Assembly (NCBI RefSeq): GCF_008831285.2
Contig: NC_045143.1
Location: 9,927,503-9,991,502 of the forward strand
Source of the DNA: Nymphaea colorata
Taxonomy: Eukaryota; Streptophyta; Magnoliopsida; Nymphaeales; Nymphaeaceae
Reading direction: 5' to 3'
Length of the DNA stretch: 64,000 nucleotides
Shown here in pieces: positions 26,301-37,983 of this stretch; position 1 is the first letter of the stretch, and every line of letters begins with the position of its first letter. Below the pieces are notes generated by a model that saw nothing but the letters and a program-made list of their open reading frames with translations, was not told the origin of the DNA and searched no databases. The translations under genes and the position numbers were made by a program.

Positions 26301-28426
26301 AATTTAAAAATAATAATAATCATAAAGAAATAAATTAAGAATTTTTCATGTCTGCAATGTGCTTATGCGGGCCAACCGGTATGTTCCTATTTTTCACCAT
26401 TTTTTCCCTCCTCAACCCAAAAACGAAAGACAAAGATCATTTAGTTCAACTACAAACAAAGAGAAAATAGTTTCTTTCAACTAAATAAGGGCTAAAAGTC
26501 CAAGAAAATGCAGGCCGAAGGCAACAAAGACGGACCAATGGAAAAAAAGGTTGATGCAGGGATTCACAAAATGTGGTTAAGTGGCATTGCTCATGGAACC
26601 CAAACTTGACAAAGTCAAAAAAGAGCTTTACATGCCGAACTTCAAACTTTGTTCACTTTTTATGAGAAACAAACCATAGTGTTTCTTCAAGACCTTTACG
26701 AGCTAGCCCATAAAAAATTTGCAAAATTTAAGAACATGTGAACAATAACCATGACCGGAAAGTCATTCATACCCAGCCAACACATGAACAATTTTGCAAC
26801 AACAGATAAGCATGTTGTATTGTATCATATGTTGATAAAATGAACTTTTTATACATAAAAATAATGTTGCATTAGTGTCAAAATGCTTTACAAATCTTCT
26901 TGTGTAGATTATGTAGCAATTAACTCCATATTTATAGGAATTGAATTTATTTTTTCATGCGGATACACCATTACAACAATCTCAGTGTAGAACCCTTATG
27001 AGATAGAATCATAAGCAAAGCATCAAAATCTCACAATATACAAATATCATGATTTCCAGTATTACTTTTATTTTTCCACTTGTATTTGCCAACATTTCAT
27101 AAGGCCATTTCAGTTCCCTAAACTTGTTTCTTCCAGACAAAAAAGAAAAACATTCTTTCTGAAGATATATGGAAGGCTCCTTGGTAATTCTCATTCCATG
27201 AGCACAAGGCCTAATTCTTGCTTATAGGTTATGATTCTTCTAGGAATTCTGAGTGTTGCTTCTTAAATCGTTTCATACTTGATTCCTAGTTCTAAGCAAA
27301 CCATAATTTGAGACAACTACTTCCAGTTTGACTATTAATATTTTGATTTTGATTCCTCTTGTTTCTTAGACAGCCAATTTATTTGTAGGGGGAAGAAAGA
27401 ATCTTAGTAAAGTTGGTTCTACACCTATTCTATCACTGCCAAGATTTTTGAAAGCAATACCAGTAGATTTAGCCAATTTTTTCAAAATAATGTTAAGGCT
27501 TTTCTCCACATGGCCAAAGTCTTCAATTGCAATAAGCATGACCCAAATGTAGCAGCCCAATTCTATGGAAGAAACAAGCAACATAATCATCAACCATGTG
27601 CCAACTTGCATCATCTTGAACTTTAGGGGGCATTTGATGGTTTGGAATTTTGATTCAAGAATGAAAATTCTAGAATCACAATTCCTCCTCAAACTGTAAT
27701 TGAATAAAAAAAATCTAGGTTTCTGTTTTTTTGAAAACAAAATACCACATTTGTTAATAATTCCAATTTTTTAAAAAATGATCATTTTGATTATAAAATT
27801 TCATGATTCTAGGTACATCATATGTCCCCTTCATCTATCGTGAAGTAGATGCTTTTAAAGAGTCCTTCCAATGGAAATCTGAGAGTCCTTCATAATGAGT
27901 GTAGTAGCCCACTCAGGCATGCTCGACACATCTTTTTGGGTGGGAGGGTACTACGAGTAAATGATATGCACTTTTTTTGGAAGCAATAATGGTTATTGGC
28001 TTTTTTGTCTAGATACCCTGATTTATTTGGTATTTTTCAAACACAAAATTTTTCCAAAGGAAAGGGTGATTATAAACTTGAAGCAGTAGGTACCTTAGGT
28101 AAGCTTGGTTTCTATGTCCCATAAGAATCTTGCAGAGGCTTTTGTAATGCTTTTATGACCATAGAGAGGGAAAAGAGGTAAGCTAGTTAATGTTAAAGTA
28201 AATAAGGCATAACTTGTCAGCATCGAAAAGTGATTGATTCTTCAATGAGGATAACAACTTCTCAATCTTAGTAATCAAATTGTTGTAGTGAGAGAATTTC
28301 TTTTTACTCTTAACTAGCACATCCAAATATATATTTAACAAGGATGGTACTCAAAATAGGCCTTTATGTGCCCATGTTATGCATTTATTTATAGGCTTTT
28401 GTTGTATTATACTAATTAGTTTTCGT
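20351..28426. other. Long AT-rich gene-free region
   Basis: About 8 kb without a supported gene. The base composition is strongly AT-rich, poly-A/T runs are common, and all open frames are short and disrupted (for example 23666-23947, 24689-24886 and 27366-27740 on the minus strand). I recognise no domain in them. The texture suits very old transposon debris, but no ends or family motifs were seen. Confidence 0.45.
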
Positions 28427-28439
28427 TCTAGTTTATCTC
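28427..28439. repeat. Left target-site duplication of the SINE
   Basis: 13-base direct repeat tctagtttatctc, identical to 28676-28688. Confidence 0.8.
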
Positions 28440-28675
28440 CAAGGGTTTGGTGCAATGGTTAGGGTGGGGCTTGTAGGTGGCCCGTTCCCATTTTGAATCC
28501 CTTGGCACCAATTATCTGTGTTGCAAACAAGGAGGTACCGATATACAAGTTGAAGCATAGCAAGGGCTCCACCCCAAGGCACCATAATGCAGCCATAGAC
28601 CCTGAGAGGATGAGAGGACGGGGAAGCTTCACTCGGGTGGTGTGAATAGCCTCCCACTCATCCTATAGTTTTTTA
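28440..28675 (+). mobile_element. tRNA-derived SINE with 13-bp target duplication
   Basis: The body is 236 bp and is flanked by the perfect direct repeat tctagtttatctc at 28427-28439 and 28676-28688. The head has an RNA polymerase III box-A-like motif (TGGTGCAATGG, 28448-28458) and, 34 bases later, a box-B-like motif (TTTGAATCC, 28492-28500). The 3' end is T-rich (agttttttа-like tail at about 28668-28675). It has no coding capacity and depends on a LINE for mobility. The GC content is higher than the flanks and the duplication is intact, so the insertion is younger than the surrounding debris. Confidence 0.8.
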
Positions 28676-28688
28676 TCTAGTTTATCTC
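28676..28688. repeat. Right target-site duplication of the SINE
   Basis: 13-base direct repeat tctagtttatctc, identical to 28427-28439. Confidence 0.8.
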
Positions 28689-29387
28689 TCTCGTCATGGG
28701 TATAACCAATTTGGCCCTAAGGTGTAGTGAGCGAAATACATAACAATGAATTGTATTTAAGTGGAGATGAAACCTCAACTTTCTCCCAAAATGTTAGATG
28801 ATATATGGATATTCCTTAGAGATCTGACAGTCTTAAGATCCAAAGGCTCTTACAAGCAAAGCATAGACTCAACACATATAAAATGATTATATTGATTTTT
28901 AGAAGCATGTCAAAGTAAAAACTTTTGTTGCCTTGAATTGCCATTGGTACTCTATGCTCCGCTTTGGTGGACACTGTGTTGCTATTAATTTTTATTTCAT
29001 GTCATGTTTCCTATGAGTGAAATAATTTTTTTTTTTCAACTCCTTATCATCCATTCTTTTGTTCAAGGATTTAGCCAATATTATTGTGCAAGAACTATTT
29101 TTGGTATATAACGAAATCATGTTTGTGTAAGATTTTGTGTCTCAAGAAACTAATATTAGATATTTGAGTCCTTGATTTGGGTTGTGATAATAACTACTTA
29201 AGCTTTCATGTATAATAATTGATCAATATGGCATCTCCATGTATCCTTTCTCCATTCCTAGAACCCTTAGGCTAGCTATAAATGTACCCCACGATTTCCA
29301 AGCCCTTACTATGAGTACAACCTCCAAATCTTCCTTAATTGCAACTCAACATTCTTTGGAGTCACTACCAAAGACGTAACCTATGGG
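28689..29387. other. Gene-free spacer
   Basis: AT-rich DNA in which I see no exon or delimited element. Confidence 0.45.
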
Positions 29388-29671
29388 TAGGGATGTTAAT
29401 ATATCTGATTTGGACCAAACTATTATGAAAAAATTGGATATGAAAAAAAATACATATATCTAAGTAAGAAATCAAATTGGATTTAGATTGATCGGATTCA
29501 GACATACATAAATATCAAATTAGATTTGAATCGGATTCTATTTTAAATAAATATCATGTATCCAATGCTCTTACTTTCAATTGGATCAGTTCAAAGTTTG
29601 GATTTGGATTCAGACCAGATTCAGATTGGGAAGAATATATTTGATTTGAATCTGAACCATTGACATCCCCA
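29388..29671. mobile_element. hAT-like MITE, copy 2 (TAGGGATG ends)
   Basis: Non-coding element of about 284 bp that starts TAGGGATGTTAAT and ends ATTGACATCCCCA. The inverted ends and the 'gatttgga/ggattcaga' interior match copy 1 at 6792-7186. The flanking 8-mers cctatggg and ccagtagg agree at 5 of 8 positions, so a target duplication is only weakly supported. It is shorter than copy 1 and so probably carries internal deletions. Confidence 0.55.
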
Positions 29672-31430
29672 CCAGTAGGAGAGAACGTAAACAAGGTGCC
29701 CTACTCATCTTATTAGCTTAATCTGGGGTTAGATGTATTTCCGTCCTCATGCATGATCACTTTCAATGGAGAAAATGTGAGGCCTTTCTCTCCATCTTTT
29801 GCTTCAATCGCCACCATCCATGATTGCAGAAAAAGAGCCAAAAGACCAGGCTCTTCTCAAAAAGGGCACAATAAGGAGAACAAACACCTTATAGTGTATT
29901 AGATTGAAGCATGACTTTTCGAGGTTGTCTGGCAACCGTATAACTATTTGCTACTATTTCATGAATCTACTCCAATCAATTTGATAAAACAACAACATCT
30001 ACTCTAATAAGTTTCATAGAACAACAAGACGTTCGCGTCGCCAAATGGCCGCCTACTGCTTATATTTGTCTTGTAATATAAGTCATTTGCACCCAATTGA
30101 GGCCATGGAGCTATGCATGAGCCAACCTGGGTTGTCCTTGGCAAAATTCTAACTTTGTCTTAACCTCTCCTAATTGATCCTCTTAGATTAAAAAACCAAG
30201 CAAATAATATGCATTTCAAAGAGTCCATGCACTTCAAATTTCCATGCACTTCAAATTTCCATGCTTAGGACCTAAGTAGGATTTATTATTTGTTCGTGTT
30301 GGACCCATGGAATTATATTTGGATCAAATCAAGGTCGAGGCAAAGAAGCATCTTTGTGTATTTTTATTTTTTCAAGAAAAAGGTTAGTTTGAAACATATT
30401 TCTTGTTGCTTGCTGCAAAATTATGCAAGATCAATTATGCGGGTACTTCTATTAGACCTCTAGAATCATGTTAAACGTGGACTTGCATTGGGTATTGGAA
30501 TATGGGTCCACTTGGCTTTTGAATTAAGGTCAACACATACAATCAAGTTCGTCTATTCAACACATAAAATTTGTTTAAGAATAATTATATATTATTCATC
30601 AACATTAGTCCGTTATTTACTGCAAATTTTCTTATATGACTTGGATGTATTGCGTAAAGCTTTGATGTATCAAACGTTTTATAGTCGTAATCCTAATCTT
30701 AGGAACACTATCCAAACTTCTCAAATATATTTAAATTCTCTATATGTTTGAGTTGATTGAGGATGTAAGAGTTGCACATTTACCATGGCTTATTGTAATT
30801 GTCGTCAATTATAGATCTCGCTTTGTTATCAATCTAAGAGATGCATATTTACCATGTCTTTTTTTTTCTTGCAGTTTAATAAAAAAAACCTCATTTCTCG
30901 ATACATTTGAATTGATTATAAATGTATGGTCGTTCTCCACCATCATTCAAACAACTTTTAGTATTTATTTAGGGGAAATTATGTTTGACATAAACTATTA
31001 AAATATACTCTTATGCTTTTAAGATTTTCAAAACATCTTTTCAGTTTTGATAGACTTATGGACTCTGCAACTTAAAAGAAGCTGGAAAAGAATCAAGCGT
31101 CAATTCAATAATTTGTTTTTTTAGGACTGAATTGATTTTAAAAAATCAAAAGTTTTTATTTATAAAATTTAAAATTTTTAGTTTAACTTATATGTAAATT
31201 TAAAAAATTAGTTAATTTTTTTTTGCTTTTTTGTTAAAATTTTGAAACTATATATTTCGATATGAAAAATTTTTAACGCCGCTCGTATTTATGTTGAGTA
31301 TCGTTTGGCAAGCAACGCTAGGCTCGTGAATTCCTTGTGAGCCATTCCGACCATTGACGGAGGCGTTGGCTGCCTCAGATATTACAGTAATAGTTGTGGG
31401 GCATTTAGGGTATTAAAGTCTCACACTCTC
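29672..31430. other. Gene-free AT-rich region upstream of RPP1
   Basis: No exon was recognised. Around 30.7-31.0 kb the words 'ttgcacatttaccatggctt' and 'atgcatatttaccatgtctt' recur about 75 bases apart, which hints at a decayed tandem repeat. The last few hundred bases before 31430 are the likely distal promoter of RPP1. Confidence 0.4.
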
Positions 31431-31433
31431 TCT

Positions 31434-31439
31434 TATAAG
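31434..31439 (+). promoter_or_regulatory. TATA box of RPP1
   Basis: TATAAG about 205 bases before the ATG and 20-30 bases before the first telo-box. A transcription start near 31465 is inferred. Confidence 0.5.
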
Positions 31440-31456
31440 GACGAAGAACATTATAT

Positions 31457-31506
31457 TAGGGTTTTAGACCAAACGGAGGAGGCTCTTTATTGGCGCTAGG
31501 GTTTTT
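31457..31506 (+). promoter_or_regulatory. Two telo-boxes in the RPP1 leader
   Basis: TAGGGTTTT at 31457-31465 and TAGGGTTTTT at 31497-31506 are the reverse of the AAACCCTAA telo-box. This motif is common near transcription starts of plant ribosomal-protein and other translation genes, where it drives expression in dividing tissue. Confidence 0.65.
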
Positions 31507-31641
31507 CCGATCTCTATCAGACCAGGGACGCTCAAGAAAGTGGTAATTTTCCGTCGAGGGCAGCCTGTACTTTCCCGGGAAAGCCGTACTTAATCTTCTC
31601 TCTGGAACTCTGTGCATGCAGGTTCTTCTTTCCTGGAGAGG

Positions 31642-34571
31642 ATGTCGGCCGGAGAGCTCGCTTGCACTTATGCTGCTCTTATTCTCCACGACGATGGTAT
31701 CCCCATCACGGTAGGCTCTAATCTAGGTGTTGTCTTTCTTTGTTCTTTGAATTTTGTTTCTACGGAACTCTTTGATGTATAGCTTCTCGTTGTAGGCTTT
31801 GTTTGTAAGTTGTCAGGGTAACATTTGCGGTGGTGGCATGTGTTAGGTGTTTCAGGATTTGTGGGATTAATGATAAGTTTTTTTTACAATTTACGTGCAG
31901 TCTCTTTTGGCACGAAAAAATGTTGGGCCTGAACTGTTTTTCTGGATTTGTTTGTGTATTGCTGTGTTTAATTCGTAGATGATTGTTGATTTCCATGTGA
32001 ACTTGTAAACCTGGCGATTCTCTTTTTGCTTTATTCATTTCATTTCTCATCTTTTTCTTTTCATATTGGCTTAGTTTCTTTTTCAAAATGGTGCAGTGAT
32101 CAATTCTGATCTTTCTTCTTAGTTCTGAGTTGTTTGATGTTCATACCAAATACACGTCTTTCGAGTGATAATAGCCATGAAGATTGCGTTCGTGCGTGGA
32201 AGAAAATAAAAGTCCAGTTTTTGTTGGATTTCATCGTGTCCTCCTGGTGATAAATTTCTGTATCTATTGCGCCAATGTGGTGAGGTTCTGTACTGGACTC
32301 GTCTTAATCTCGATTCTATGCGTCATTGGAAAAAAATGGAGCGACTACCGGATCCAAAGTGATATTCAGGACTAGGAAGATATAAATTTGTCCCTCGCTA
32401 CCTGCTCCAGCATTCTTGTTGAGTTGCAACTCTTGAGTTTCCGTTTTTTCTTTTCTGTTGTCTACTTGACCATTTGAGTATGATAAGAAAAATGAAGTTA
32501 TGTATTTAATAGCTTGGGAATTGCAGAAATTTTCTATATATCATGCTTTCAAGTTCTTGAATATGCAAGTGATGCTGTCTTTAGTTTGATGATATCTAGA
32601 ATCCATTGAATATGGTTTCCTATTTGTATATGTTTGATGGTTTCTATTTGTATATGTTCCTTACGTTTATCATTGTTGGTGTGTATTGATGTTTTGTCCT
32701 TTTCTTTTCTATTTACTTAATAGGCAGAGAAGATTGCTACAGTAGTCAAATCTGCAAATGTCTCCGTTGAATCATACTGGCCTAGTCTATTTGCCAAGCT
32801 TTTGGAGAAGAGGAGTGTTGAGGATCTTATTTTAAGTGTTGGTTCTGGTAAGGAGAACAAAGCTTAAAAATATATCTTCTTAATCTGCTATGACCATAGA
32901 ATTATTTATATTTCCTTTTACCTTTTGCCTTCAGGTGGTGGTGGTGCAGCTGTGGCAGTTGCAGCCCCTGCTGCTGGAGCTGCTGCCGCTGGTGGTGGTG
33001 CTCCGGCTCCTGCTGTTGAAGAAAAGAAGGTAATTGTATATTCTTATAGATGGGGAAATAAGTGTGGTCCTATTCCATGCAATTATCTGCTTGATGTTTT
33101 TATTGCTTTCTTTCTTTACTTGTTTAGGCTAATCAGTTTGTTCTGGTGAAACTCACATGTTTTGCTGGAACATGGTTGATAGTTGTCTCTGGTCAAGCTT
33201 TTCTCTTGATCAGAGTGGCTCTCTTGTTGTGTTTGTACCATGGCCATAATTGTTGGTGATATTTTTGACAGTTTCGCAATATTATCACTGAAACATGAAG
33301 AAGCTTTTTTTATTAGTAAAATATCATAATATTTTCCAAAGATCATCAATAAATAAATATAACATTACCATAAGTTCATAACAATAATATGGTGCTATTT
33401 TTCCCGTTTTTAAAATAGCTTTTCTGTGTGCACTTTAACTGTTTATTTGAATCTTTTTCAGCTTTCTTGTGTGAAAATTAGTTGAAAAGTCATAATTATC
33501 TTTTATATATATTCTTTAATTTTTCATATTTTTGTGTAAAAACAAATTGCAAATACTGAGAAAACTCTTGTTGGTGAATATTTGTGATATTGGCTTGTCC
33601 TTTTTATACGACTTCTTTGTATCATTTTGGCCACTTCTGCGTTGGTCCTGCATATGCTTTTTTTTTTCTTAGTCGCTATTAGTTTGCTTGTATTTTAAAC
33701 TTGAATTAGGACCCTGACTACCTTGGTTATTGTCTCTTTAAGGTGCTAAAAGTTTCTTATAAAATCTTTCTGACACTCCTGTTTTCAGGTTTTCATTTCT
33801 GTCAGCAAATTCCTTTTCTTTCTGGCCATATATCTGTTTCAGTAATTACCAAAAGTTAATCAAATAGAGCTGCACTACAAGACCTTTGGCTATGAAAAGT
33901 AATCCATTTGTTAAAACTTCTTAATGGCAACTGCGTGGACGTATTGTGTCAGAGGAAGTTATTATGATGTCCAAACATCTTTTGCCATGTGAGTTTGGTT
34001 CAATAGATTTTATTGCGTCTTTACAGACCTTTAGTTATAAGGGTTTATTTCCCTTCCTTTGATACATGCTGCTAGGATATCCTTTTTGTTTGTAAGTTGG
34101 ACGGTCCCAACTTCTAAACTTGTTCCACCTGTGAAGGATCTGCTTCATTCAGCTTCGAATTTCCTTCAAATACAATCTCATTAGTTCTCCTTAAATTTGC
34201 CTAGCTTCATGCTTGCTTTTTTTGTTGGATGGAAGTTGATTCTGCACCCTTATTTATTGTTGCATGCCCTTTATTTGTTCACAGAGGCATTGGACTATTG
34301 GTTTCGTGAATAGTCGCATTAGAACTTATTTTCTTTTCTAAATTCAATTTTGCTGAAAAATGATGGGTATTGTATCGGGACCAGAACAATTGTGTAGGAC
34401 TTGGTAATGCTCCGATAATTATCTGTGTTTCTGCATTTGCTATTTTGCCTAGTAACGAATGAGAACAGTGTCGTAGTTGAACATCTTTTAATACACGCAT
34501 TTCTTTATTTTCATCAGGAGGAGCCAAAAGAAGAGAGCGACGATGACATGGGCTTCAGCTTGTTCGACTAG
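31642..34571 (+). CDS. RPP1: 60S acidic ribosomal protein P1 (cytosolic)
   Basis: P1 forms the lateral stalk of the large cytosolic ribosomal subunit together with P0 and P2 and recruits elongation factors. Exons: 31642-31710, 32724-32847, 32935-33029 and 34518-34571, all with GT-AG introns and continuous phase, giving 113 codons, the normal P1 length. The N-terminal helical dimerisation domain starts [19 protein letters not shown]. Exon 2 gives [17 protein letters not shown], then [12 protein letters not shown] and [11 protein letters not shown]. Exon 3 is the flexible Ala/Gly hinge ([17 protein letters not shown]). Exon 4 ends [13 protein letters not shown], the conserved acidic tail that contacts factors, phosphorylated on its Ser in P-proteins. 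A TATA box and telo-boxes precede it. The start is the first ATG of the leader and fits the family start. Intron 3 is the longest (about 1.5 kb). Confidence 0.95.
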
Positions 34572-35379
34572 TTTCGTTCTTTTTGCTTTTTGTTTCATTT
34601 CTTGGGTTCCAAGTTAATTGTAGTAGGTGTTCATTTTATTTTGTTTAAAGGTTCTTTTTGTTTCTTTTTTGTGGGTTTGGTTACTCGTTGCGGAGAATGT
34701 AAGAGAGAACCAATCCCAGTTTGAACTCTGCCGATTGAGGAAGCAACATGGATGGAAATCGTGGACTCTCAACTCTTGGTGTTCGCATGCTTTCGGTGCT
34801 GTTATTCTGGGAGAAATAACATTGTCACTGCAAATTACAATCACAGTAGCACACCGGGCCTGTGAGCTTATTTCCGTGCACCTTTCAACTTTGGCATGCG
34901 GCGGCCCTCACTCAATCTTTTATTTTCAAAAAATCAATATGTACAACAAAAATAAGATCCGCTCGGGGTGGCAGCTATATTTCTTCTTCTTCCTTAAGAC
35001 CCATCTTACCCTATCTGGTTGGACTGAGGTCGGTTCCATTTCTGTGGACTGACTCCTAAAAATGGGTAGAACCAATGTGAATATTACAATGGGTTGCCTC
35101 AGATAACCCAAACAATTAGGCGAGGGCAGTAATTCTATGTCGTAGACCATGATTTTCTCTTAATTTTTCGTCTGTCCGACCAGATTAAGCCGTTTCAAAA
35201 CACCGCCCTCCCCTCATTTCTCAATGTACAGGCCTGCATTCGATGCCTTATATGGATGATGGCAGACTGTTGGTTTTTTTTAGCTTACGAAGGCAAACGC
35301 CCTCTTCGCACTTTCAGTAGACAAATTACATGTTTCGCACTTAAAGATATGCAATCTTTTTCGCTTCACTTCCTCCTTC
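34572..35379. other. RPP1 3' region and spacer
   Basis: The first 200-300 bases should be the RPP1 3' untranslated region, with T-rich stretches. No other gene was recognised, and the open frames at 34627-35150 lack domains. Confidence 0.45.
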
Positions 35380-36000
35380 CTACAAAAGTTTGGAGTTCAT
35401 GCTTTCTACACAAAGATATGCAATCTTATTTTGAATTGCATAATTTAAGCTTCTAGCGAAAATTTGTACAATGAGGAATAAGAAAGGTGAGAGCTGACAC
35501 CTCTGGGGATCGAGCCAATCACCTTCCTTGCCATTGAGGTCAATTGCCATGGAATATGATTTCATTATGACCATAATTTTCTATTTCCATCTAGGATCAT
35601 ATCCAACTTGATCAACGGCACTTTCCCAAAATGCCCTAAAAACCTTGTGATAGGCTTACCTCAAATCAATTTTCAAATATAAATGCTTGCTTCTCTAGGA
35701 TTTCAAAGAGCAAATCACTTCTTGCCCCAGTAGAATGCAATCCTGAATCCATCTTCTTGGCAGAAAAAAAAAAAAGGATTTTGGTTCCAAGGGATAATAC
35801 GACACAAAAGTAGACAATATTCTTCTCACTGTCATACTATGAACGAACTTGGCAAGGCTGGCATCAACAATCTCGGCAAGGGCGATCATAATCTTGTTAA
35901 CAGTGATCCTCATGCCAGCCGAATATCATGTAAAGATAGAAGCCTTATCAAATGTAGATTCACCAAAGTTAACGATAATTGTAGGAAGTGTATATGATAA
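35380..36000 (-). pseudogene. Relic of a LINE reverse transcriptase
   Basis: On the minus strand an upstream fragment (35695-35913) ends RRWIQDCILLGQEVICSLKS and contains LAEIVDASLAKFVH. Together these correspond to the plant LINE motif '...IV...QxAFVxGRxIxDxILLxxEV'. Downstream on the same strand, 35380-35574 reads QRCQLSPFLFLIVQ, the LINE motif normally written QGxPLSPFLF. The order and strand are correct for one L1-type reverse transcriptase. Stops and frameshifts separate the pieces, and the catalytic YADD box was not found. The element is dead and truncated, and its ends are not defined. Confidence 0.65.
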
Positions 36001-36766
36001 CATGAAAGGCACGACAGGTGAAGAGTTGAGTTGTGTAACTCCTTGGACGTAGATCGAAAGATCGAACCATGTTTCAGTTCTTCCTCTCTTTCACTCTCCC
36101 CTTCTTCGTTCTCTGTTTATTGTGAGAAATTTTGACTGCGCTATTGCATAAAGAGATGGGTGAGAGTTATGAAAGATGGGACCCCGCGTCCTTTAAAGAC
36201 TGAAGCCATCTTGTTAGCCTTTTGCACCTGTTTGCCATTGGAGAAGAAATCGATTGATATCCTTTTACAAGCTCTCAATTGTCTTGAAAAAATCTACTAA
36301 GAAGTTGCGTCGGGTTCATTCTACGGGTGCAACCTTTCATTTCTTATGTAATTGCAAAGCTCCTCTTTATCTTCCATCCATTAAAAGCACTGGGCCTATC
36401 CTGACTTCTGTTGATACCCCCCAATGATATAAAGAGCTGGCTTCTCATCTTTGGGATCGACAATCACTTAATAGAAATTCCTTCAACTTTAAGCTGTTTA
36501 GTGTGACACTTACTCCCAAACGAACAAGATCCGACAAATAGGAAGGGTGGAGCAGGATTTTAGTAGATTGTCTGCGGAACTAACTAAGTGATTCACCATA
36601 GCGATGCTTTCTAAAATTTTATAGAATCGTGTGATGCTGCTGCTCAACTAAAAAATGTCAAGGTCTACAGGTTTTAGTTTGCCCCTCTTTACTCTGTCTC
36701 TTTCTGTTTATGGTGTCTTCCCGAAGAAGAAGAACAGTCAAGGAATCACTGGGTAGTGGGGTTGCT
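36001..36766. other. Unassigned, possibly repeat-derived spacer
   Basis: No gene is supported. A plus-strand stretch at 36260-36540 can be read over many codons with few stops (for example TGATFHFLCNCKAPLYLP) but matches no family I recognise. Confidence 0.35.
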
Positions 36767-36940
36767 CAGGTATACGAGCTTCAAACTAGTTCGACGATTC
36801 AAGCTCGACCTCGATGTCGTACCATCGAGTCAAGCTCGAGCCTTTTTGTTGAGGTCGCTTCGAGTCCGAGCCGTGCTCGAGCTTTTCACTTTATGGGTCG
36901 AGCCCAGCTCAAGTGGCTCGGATCGGCTCGTGTGCACCCT
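36767..36940. mobile_element. Possible hAT-like MITE of the 'cacgagcc' type
   Basis: A 174-bp GC-rich segment begins caggtatacgagc and ends gctcgtgtgcaccct. These form imperfect inverted ends of the form CAGGGTGcacACGAGC that many plant hAT-derived MITEs show. The interior is dense in GAGCTCGA-like words. No clear target duplication is visible, so this is a moderate call. Confidence 0.4.
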
Positions 36941-37119
36941 CCACCAATGACACCGAGTGTCATTGCGCAGCTAGGCCGAGTTCCGCTGAATCCAACAGAG
37001 AGTGGAAGAGGTTTCTGCAGTCGAGCTTGAAAGAGTTGCTTGATAGGGAGCAGGAGTATGTCTTGGCTTTGTAGGTGTTGATATGTAATTGTTGGTGTTG
37101 ATATGAAACAGCAGGACTA

Positions 37120-37300
37120 GGTTGCTGCTGAGTTTATTTAAAAGCATGGGAGTTTATCTCTGCTGGAACAGATAGGAGGCAGAAAAGGGGCTGCTGGTTG
37201 GTTGGGAACAGCAAGGAGCTGCCATGGGTTTCCTATTGGAAGAGTAGAGCAGCTACGCTATTAGTCGAAGAGCATGATAAAAGGAGAGGAATAGGAAGTT
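37120..37300 (+). repeat. Left flank repeat of the copia element
   Basis: The segment starting gttgctgctgagttta and rich in 'cagca/gctgctg' words is alignable by eye with 41091-41280 on the other side of the copia element. Subtracting the insertion, the two repeats would lie about 300 bp apart, so they may be units of a former tandem array or parts of an older host element. Confidence 0.45.
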
Positions 37301-37326
37301 AGGAACGATGAAGGGAAGAAGAAAAC

Positions 37327-37535
37327 TGTATTTTCGATTGTACATTATGAATGATTTACAAGGTATTTATAGAGTCAATGGATAAGGAACAACAACGTAT
37401 GTATCCCTCATTTTTTGCTATATCATTATCATTCCTGATTTGTTGCGATCTTCCAATCTGCAAAGTCTACCACATAATCCCCTTGATTTGGTGATTGTTG
37501 CGATCTTCCACTGTTATATATCATAACGTTCAACA
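37327..37535 (-). repeat. 3' LTR of the copia element
   Basis: 209 bp. In plus orientation it runs from tgtattttcg to acgttcaaca. It is homologous to 40771-40999. Confidence 0.9.
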
Positions 37536-37620
37536 CTCCTCCTCAAGTTGGTGCTCCAGGATCGATGAGACCCAACTTGCATCTGAATTTTATGAATGAG
37601 TCCTTCCCCAATGCCTTAGT

Positions 37621-37983
37621 TTATATGTCTTCAATTTGATTTTCTGTGTCTATTTGCTTAGTACAAATTTCCTTTCTTTGAATCTTCTCTCGAACAACAT
37701 GACAGTCAATTTTAATATGTTTGGTTCTTTCATGAAACACCGAATTTGCAGAAATGTGTATTGCAGCTTGATTGTCACAATGCAATTCCATTGGTTGAGG
37801 ATGAGTAACTCCAATATCATTAAGAATGTACCTTATCCAAGTCCTCTCACAAGAGGTCAATGCCATCGCTCTATATTCGGCTTTTGCTGAAGATCTTGAG
37901 ATAGTTGTCTGTTTCTTAACTTTCCAAGATATTGGACTTTCTTCAATGAAAATGCAAAAACCTGAAGTGGATCTCCTTGTCAT
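37621..37983 (-). pseudogene. Copia RNase H fragment
   Basis: The frame reads [16 protein letters not shown], then [23 protein letters not shown] and [18 protein letters not shown], the standard copia RNase H signature with its TxEAEY-like and D-N-x-A boxes. It follows the reverse transcriptase but is shifted by one base, because a T run at about 38011-38017 has one T too many. This splits KAFC..SDWASCP from the preceding frame. It ends shortly after TEDQIxDI, before the usual end of pol. Confidence 0.9.

Noticed and set aside
27366-27740. 124-codon minus-strand frame in the AT-rich region
   Set aside because: No recognisable motif, no splice or promoter context, and surrounded by unidentifiable decayed DNA.
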